Positions 60,204 through 64,000 of a stretch of 64,000 nucleotides of DNA are shown in pieces. Position numbers and translations under genes: made by a program. Under the pieces are notes generated by a model. It ran no database searches. It worked only from the letters and a program-made list of their open reading frames with translations, and was not told the origin of the DNA. This DNA is from Ulota crispa (Eukaryota > Streptophyta > Bryopsida > Orthotrichales > Orthotrichaceae), in the NCBI GenBank assembly GCA_963920765.1, contig OY987246.1, positions 20,913,428-20,977,427 on the forward strand, written 5' to 3'. Position 1 is the stretch's first letter, and every line of letters begins with the position of its first letter.

Positions 60204-63200
60204 ATGTCAAAGCCAGTACCCGAAGGATGTGACAACGGCAAAGATCCACGAGGCAAGGACGGCATGGAAGAAACAAAGCGACAGAAGAGGAGTGCGACTA
60301 CCACTACGGATTTGTTTTTCGTGGCGGTACATGTTGGTGCGGGGTTTCATGACGACAAGAAAGCCAAAGCGTATAAACTAGCCATGCGACGTGCTTGTCA
60401 GGCTGCGTCGTCCGTTCTTTTGCAGGTATTCCGAATCATTTAGAGCAATGCGGAGTTATTTTGATCGTGATTGTCGCATTTTGAAAACAATTAAAATGTT
60501 TCTTGGCTTATTTTTCAATGATCGCTCTGCTCTACACTTTCGTCTTATGGCCAGAATAAGGTCAGTCGTCCATTTTCTGAGGTTTTCTTAGATATTACAA
60601 CATTTTCTAAAAAGTGCAATGTCATAAGACTACGCAAGTCCTGTCTCTTTACAAATACTGAGGAAACGATTGATAAGGATGCGAATTAATGTCCTTCAAA
60701 TGCACTGTAAATCGAGATTGAAGGAGAAGCTGAAAACTGATATGTAAATGAAAATTTCGAGCTTAAGATGTTTGGCAAAGCATATAAACTAGCCATGCGA
60801 CGTGCTTGTCAGGCGACGTCGTCTATTCTTTTGCAGGTAATTGATAGAACCGAATAGTTTAGAGCAATGCGGAATTATTATGATCGTGATCGTCGCATTT
60901 TGAAAACAATTGAAATGTTTCTTGGCTTATTTTTTAGTGAATTTGAGTCGTCGCTCTGCTCTACACTTTCGTCTTATGGCCAGGTCGTCAATTTTCTAAG
61001 GTTTTCTTAGATATTACAACATTTTCCAAAAAGTGCGCTGTCGAAAGACAACGCAAGTCCTGTCGCCTTACAAATAATGAGGAATCAATTAATAACGATG
61101 CGAATTAATGTCCTTCAAAGTCACTGGAAATCGAGATTGAAGGAGAAGCTGAAAATTGATCTGTAAATGAAAATTTCGAGCTTAAGATGTTAGGCAATTG
61201 CTACTAATGATGGTCATACTTCTGTGTCGTGATTAGCGTCGTGGTCGCACTTGGCTATTTGTTGTTTCTTCATAGTTCTCTTGCATTGTCTAGACCTAGA
61301 CATTTGAGTTTTACATCGGCGACAAGACCGATGCACAACTGTTTTATGTTTTCCTTTGTATTGCATTATGTCTTAAGCGATCTAGTTGATGGTGTTAAGC
61401 ATAGATTCAAGAGATGAGGTCAGACCTAGTTTGTGTTCTCATTGTTGCATGTGATTCAGGAGTCAGGGACCAGCCTCGACGCTGTTGCAGCGGCAATCAG
61501 AGTGCTTGAGGTGAGGCCATTTTGTTTAAAGCATTGTCATTCTGTCTTGCATATCCAAAGGAAGATCATTATATTGTGAACCTTATGCATATGGTATGAG
61601 GAGGTTGGCAAGTCGCGGATATTATGTCAAATCGTGTGGAAGGCTTAGTGGCTTGTAATTCGTTTGCAGTTTGCAGTTAGTTTTGTATTTGGCAGTGAAA
61701 CTTGAAGTCGTGCCTTGTTTCTGATCATCTTACTGAAGGTGGATGGAGGCTCTTCACTGCCAATGACCATTTTCTTAATGTCAGTTGCAACTCTTCTCTT
61801 TCAGGTGCTCGGCACTGGAATGTTAGGCGCATTTTTGAAATCTTCGTGCATGACAACTTAGGACTTTGAGTACACATTTTCCAGGACGATGAAGCCACAA
61901 ATGCTGGCAGAGGTTCAAATCTGACAGAAGATGGCCGAGTGGAGTGCGATGCTAGTGTGGTGGACGGGCATAGTGGAGTTTTTGGAGCTGTTGGAGCAGT
62001 TCCTGGTACTTTTACGTTCGACAGACTCGACGACGCGTGAAATGAAATCTGTTTCTATTCACTTTTTATTGGGACTTTGTATTTATATCATATGCTCACG
62101 GTCATTGCAGAAATAAACGTAGCGCTTACATGCTTATTTGGACGAGCACAAAGATCAAGGAATAAGGGATAGGTGTTATTAATCGTGTACACATTTTCTG
62201 CAGGTATTCGAAATGCAATTGATGTTGCCGTGCAGCTGGCTAAAGACAGCCGCCAAGGAGCCCTTCCGCTCGGTCGAACTCCTCCTGTGTGCGGAATAAG
62301 CTTTTCCATCACTCCAATGATGCATGCATGCTGTAGGAACATATGAGCGTCGATATTTCTTTGTTTTGAAAGTGATTATGAGCAATGCTTTATTCATCAC
62401 GTCTGTATAAATGTGCTTGCAATTTTGATTTGCCTTCCATCATCTTGAAAGAAAAATAGCTTCATGTCATTTCTCCTTTTATCATCTATGTATAGTTGGC
62501 TAACAATATTTACAGTATTATTTTGTGGAGAGAATGACAGTTTCCTAGCGGGTGATGGAGCAAGGGAGTGGGCATCTCGACATGGCCTTGCAACCGCAAA
62601 AGCTGATGGTGAAGTCGAGAGGGTGAGGAATGGGTTCTAGTGCAACTGTAACAACCAGTAATAATTATTCTTAATCAAGGTGCTGAACGTATCTGTTTGA
62701 TGCCCTGCATTATATACGCGACGTCTTTTTGGGAATAAATGCTGCTCTTTTCTGATGTGGACTGTAACAAAAGGACTTCGTGAGTCCCATCATTTGTGTT
62801 TCTGACCTAAGAATCTCTTGGTACATGTCAGCTTTCTCTACCTTCAATTCCTGTCGTATTAGATTTCCATTACTTCCTGTGAGGTTGCTCTTTTGTTTTC
62901 TTTAAATCCCAACATTCAGATTCGTTTTCTATTTGGCAGTGGCTTGTAACCAAGAAGGCATACGGGCAATGGGAAAAATACAAGCTCATGCTAGCCGAGA
63001 CCATCCCAACTACTGTTAGGAACGACGTAACAGATGCTCAGTTAATGAATGATATTGACGAAGAGAGCAGGGAAAACGCGGTGCTAGATACGGTGGGGGC
63101 TGTCTGTGTTGATAGAGATGGTAACGTTGCTGCAGGTGCTTCAAGTGGTGGCATTGCTATGAAAGTAAGAATCGACATCTATGAACTCCGTGGACTTGAT

Positions 63201-64000
63201 GACGTTGCTTGCTGCCAATTGAGTACTTTGAATATTGAGTTGCCTTTGACTATCAGCTAAAAGCTTATGAGGTACTGCAATGCTCTCATTCTATGACTTT
63301 TGACTGTATGTTGTAGAGAATTTTTTTGAACATATCATCTACAATTTGACTCAGGTTAAAGGACGGGTAGGTTTAGCGGCAGCTTATGGGAGTGGTTGTT
63401 GGGCTACCTCGAAAGATACTCTTGGTTCTTCAATTGGCTGTACTGTCTCAGGAGCAGGCGAGCAACTTATGAGAGGCCTTGCTGCATACGAATGCGCTTC
63501 GTTGGCCACAACGTACGTCGCAGTTTTCTTGTCTCTTTTACATTTGTAATTCGTAGCCTAAATGTTGCTGAATGAAAGGATGGATATCTAAAGCTTGATT
63601 ATTTTCATTACCTATACAGGCTGCAATTCGGTCCAGGATATGCTTGTGAGAGGATGCTGCGCTCTGTTATTGAGAAGGGTCGGGGCTTTGGGGGGACACA
63701 TGACGCTGGGGTTTTATTTCTGCAGTCAAGTTCGGACTCAATTCGGGTAAATGATTGGAATATGAACTGCAAATGACCATTTCCTGATTCTTTGTTCCCT
63801 TGTTTAGGCCTCAGCTTGATGCGCTTTCTCCCCATCTTTTCCTATATTTCCCTAGTTGCTCAACTAACAGGAGATAGATTTCTTTGACGGGAGTGTTGTT
63901 CGTGAGTGGAATGTCAATATAGTCCAGCCACTAAAACTATTGTACAGGAGTTCCAGCATTTTGGGTGGTAATGGAGATTGTCAATTTTATCTCCTGTACA
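60204..64000 (+). CDS. Taspase1-like threonine aspartase, 3' end outside the window
   Basis: Taspases are Ntn-hydrolases that self-cleave before a catalytic threonine; in animals the substrate is MLL. The plant role is little known. Exons seen: 60204-60425, 61460-61510, 61885-62005, 62204-62288, 62541-62622, 62940-63164, 63355-63512, 63620-63746 and 63871-63901 (donor GTGAGT), all phase-consistent. Motifs: [19 protein letters not shown] (exon 1), [12 protein letters not shown] (exon 2), [10 protein letters not shown] and [10 protein letters not shown] (exon 3), [20 protein letters not shown] (exons 4/5), and [17 protein letters not shown] with catalytic Thr at about residue 238 (exon 6). [13 protein letters not shown] and [10 protein letters not shown] follow in exon 7. 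All catalytic features appear present, and the gene looks intact as far as it goes. The ATG at 60204 is chosen because it opens the only frame leading into exon 1. Confidence 0.9.
60365..61197 (+). repeat. Tandem duplication of the exon-1 end plus intron sequence in the Taspase-like gene
   Basis: Unit 1 (60365-60775) and unit 2 (60776-about 61197) are near-identical, offset 411 bp. Unit 2 contains a copy of the last about 60 bp of exon 1 (AACTAGCCATGCGACGTGCT and on) still ending TTTTGCAG before a GTAATT donor. It lacks an evident acceptor of its own, so it probably stays in the intron. Confidence 0.9.

Noticed and set aside
1..64000. tRNA, rRNA or other structured RNA genes
   Set aside because: None recognised by eye. 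A covariance-model scan could not be run, so absence is not proven.

Overview
The window is nuclear DNA of a streptophyte plant. The evidence is multi-exon GT-AG genes whose closest relatives by eye are plant proteins (ribosomal eL28, a GMI1/SMCHD1-like GHKL ATPase with SMC hinge, a Taspase-type threonine aspartase), embedded in long AT-rich intergenic DNA full of decayed Helitron, Ty3/Gypsy, hAT, CACTA-like and TTAA-specific elements. A non-seed plant (bryophyte, lycophyte or fern) is my best guess, but the sequence alone does not fix the species.

Layout. 0.5-0.9 kb: the last two exons of an eL28 gene or gene fragment. 1-7.1 kb: a broken Helitron Rep/helicase gene followed by an orphan exon-like segment. 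7-19.4 kb: gene-poor DNA with a 296-bp MITE, a large inverted duplication of Ty3/Gypsy pol remnants (arms 10.6-11.7 and 13.3-16.9 kb) invaded by a hAT-like MITE and TTAA elements, a 16-bp minisatellite and a 150-bp CACTA-like MITE. 19.4-34.1 kb: a 14.7-kb DNA transposon candidate, flanked by TAAT on both sides, with 19-of-21 matching terminal inverted repeats. It contains a degraded plus-strand DDE-like transposon gene facing a minus-strand gene with RING-like, pre-SET, SET and post-SET segments of the plant SUVR (H3K9 methyltransferase) type. 34.2-41.4 kb: more TTAA elements and dispersed repeats. 41.4-56.1 kb: an apparently intact 32-exon GMI1/SMCHD1-like gene whose splice phases join into 2,219 codons including the stop. 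60.2 kb to the end: a Taspase-like gene running off the window, with part of its first exon duplicated inside intron 1.

The two complete-looking host genes (chromatin ATPase and aspartase) share a strand but have separate upstream regions, and nothing suggests co-regulation. The most unusual content is the TAAT-flanked element that carries a histone-methyltransferase-type gene, and the TTAA-flanked family, which looks piggyBac-like. Several insertions can be checked inside the window, because the opposite arm of the inverted duplication keeps the unoccupied target site.

All calls come from reading the sequence and from recalled family motifs. No database search, alignment program or RNA evidence was available.
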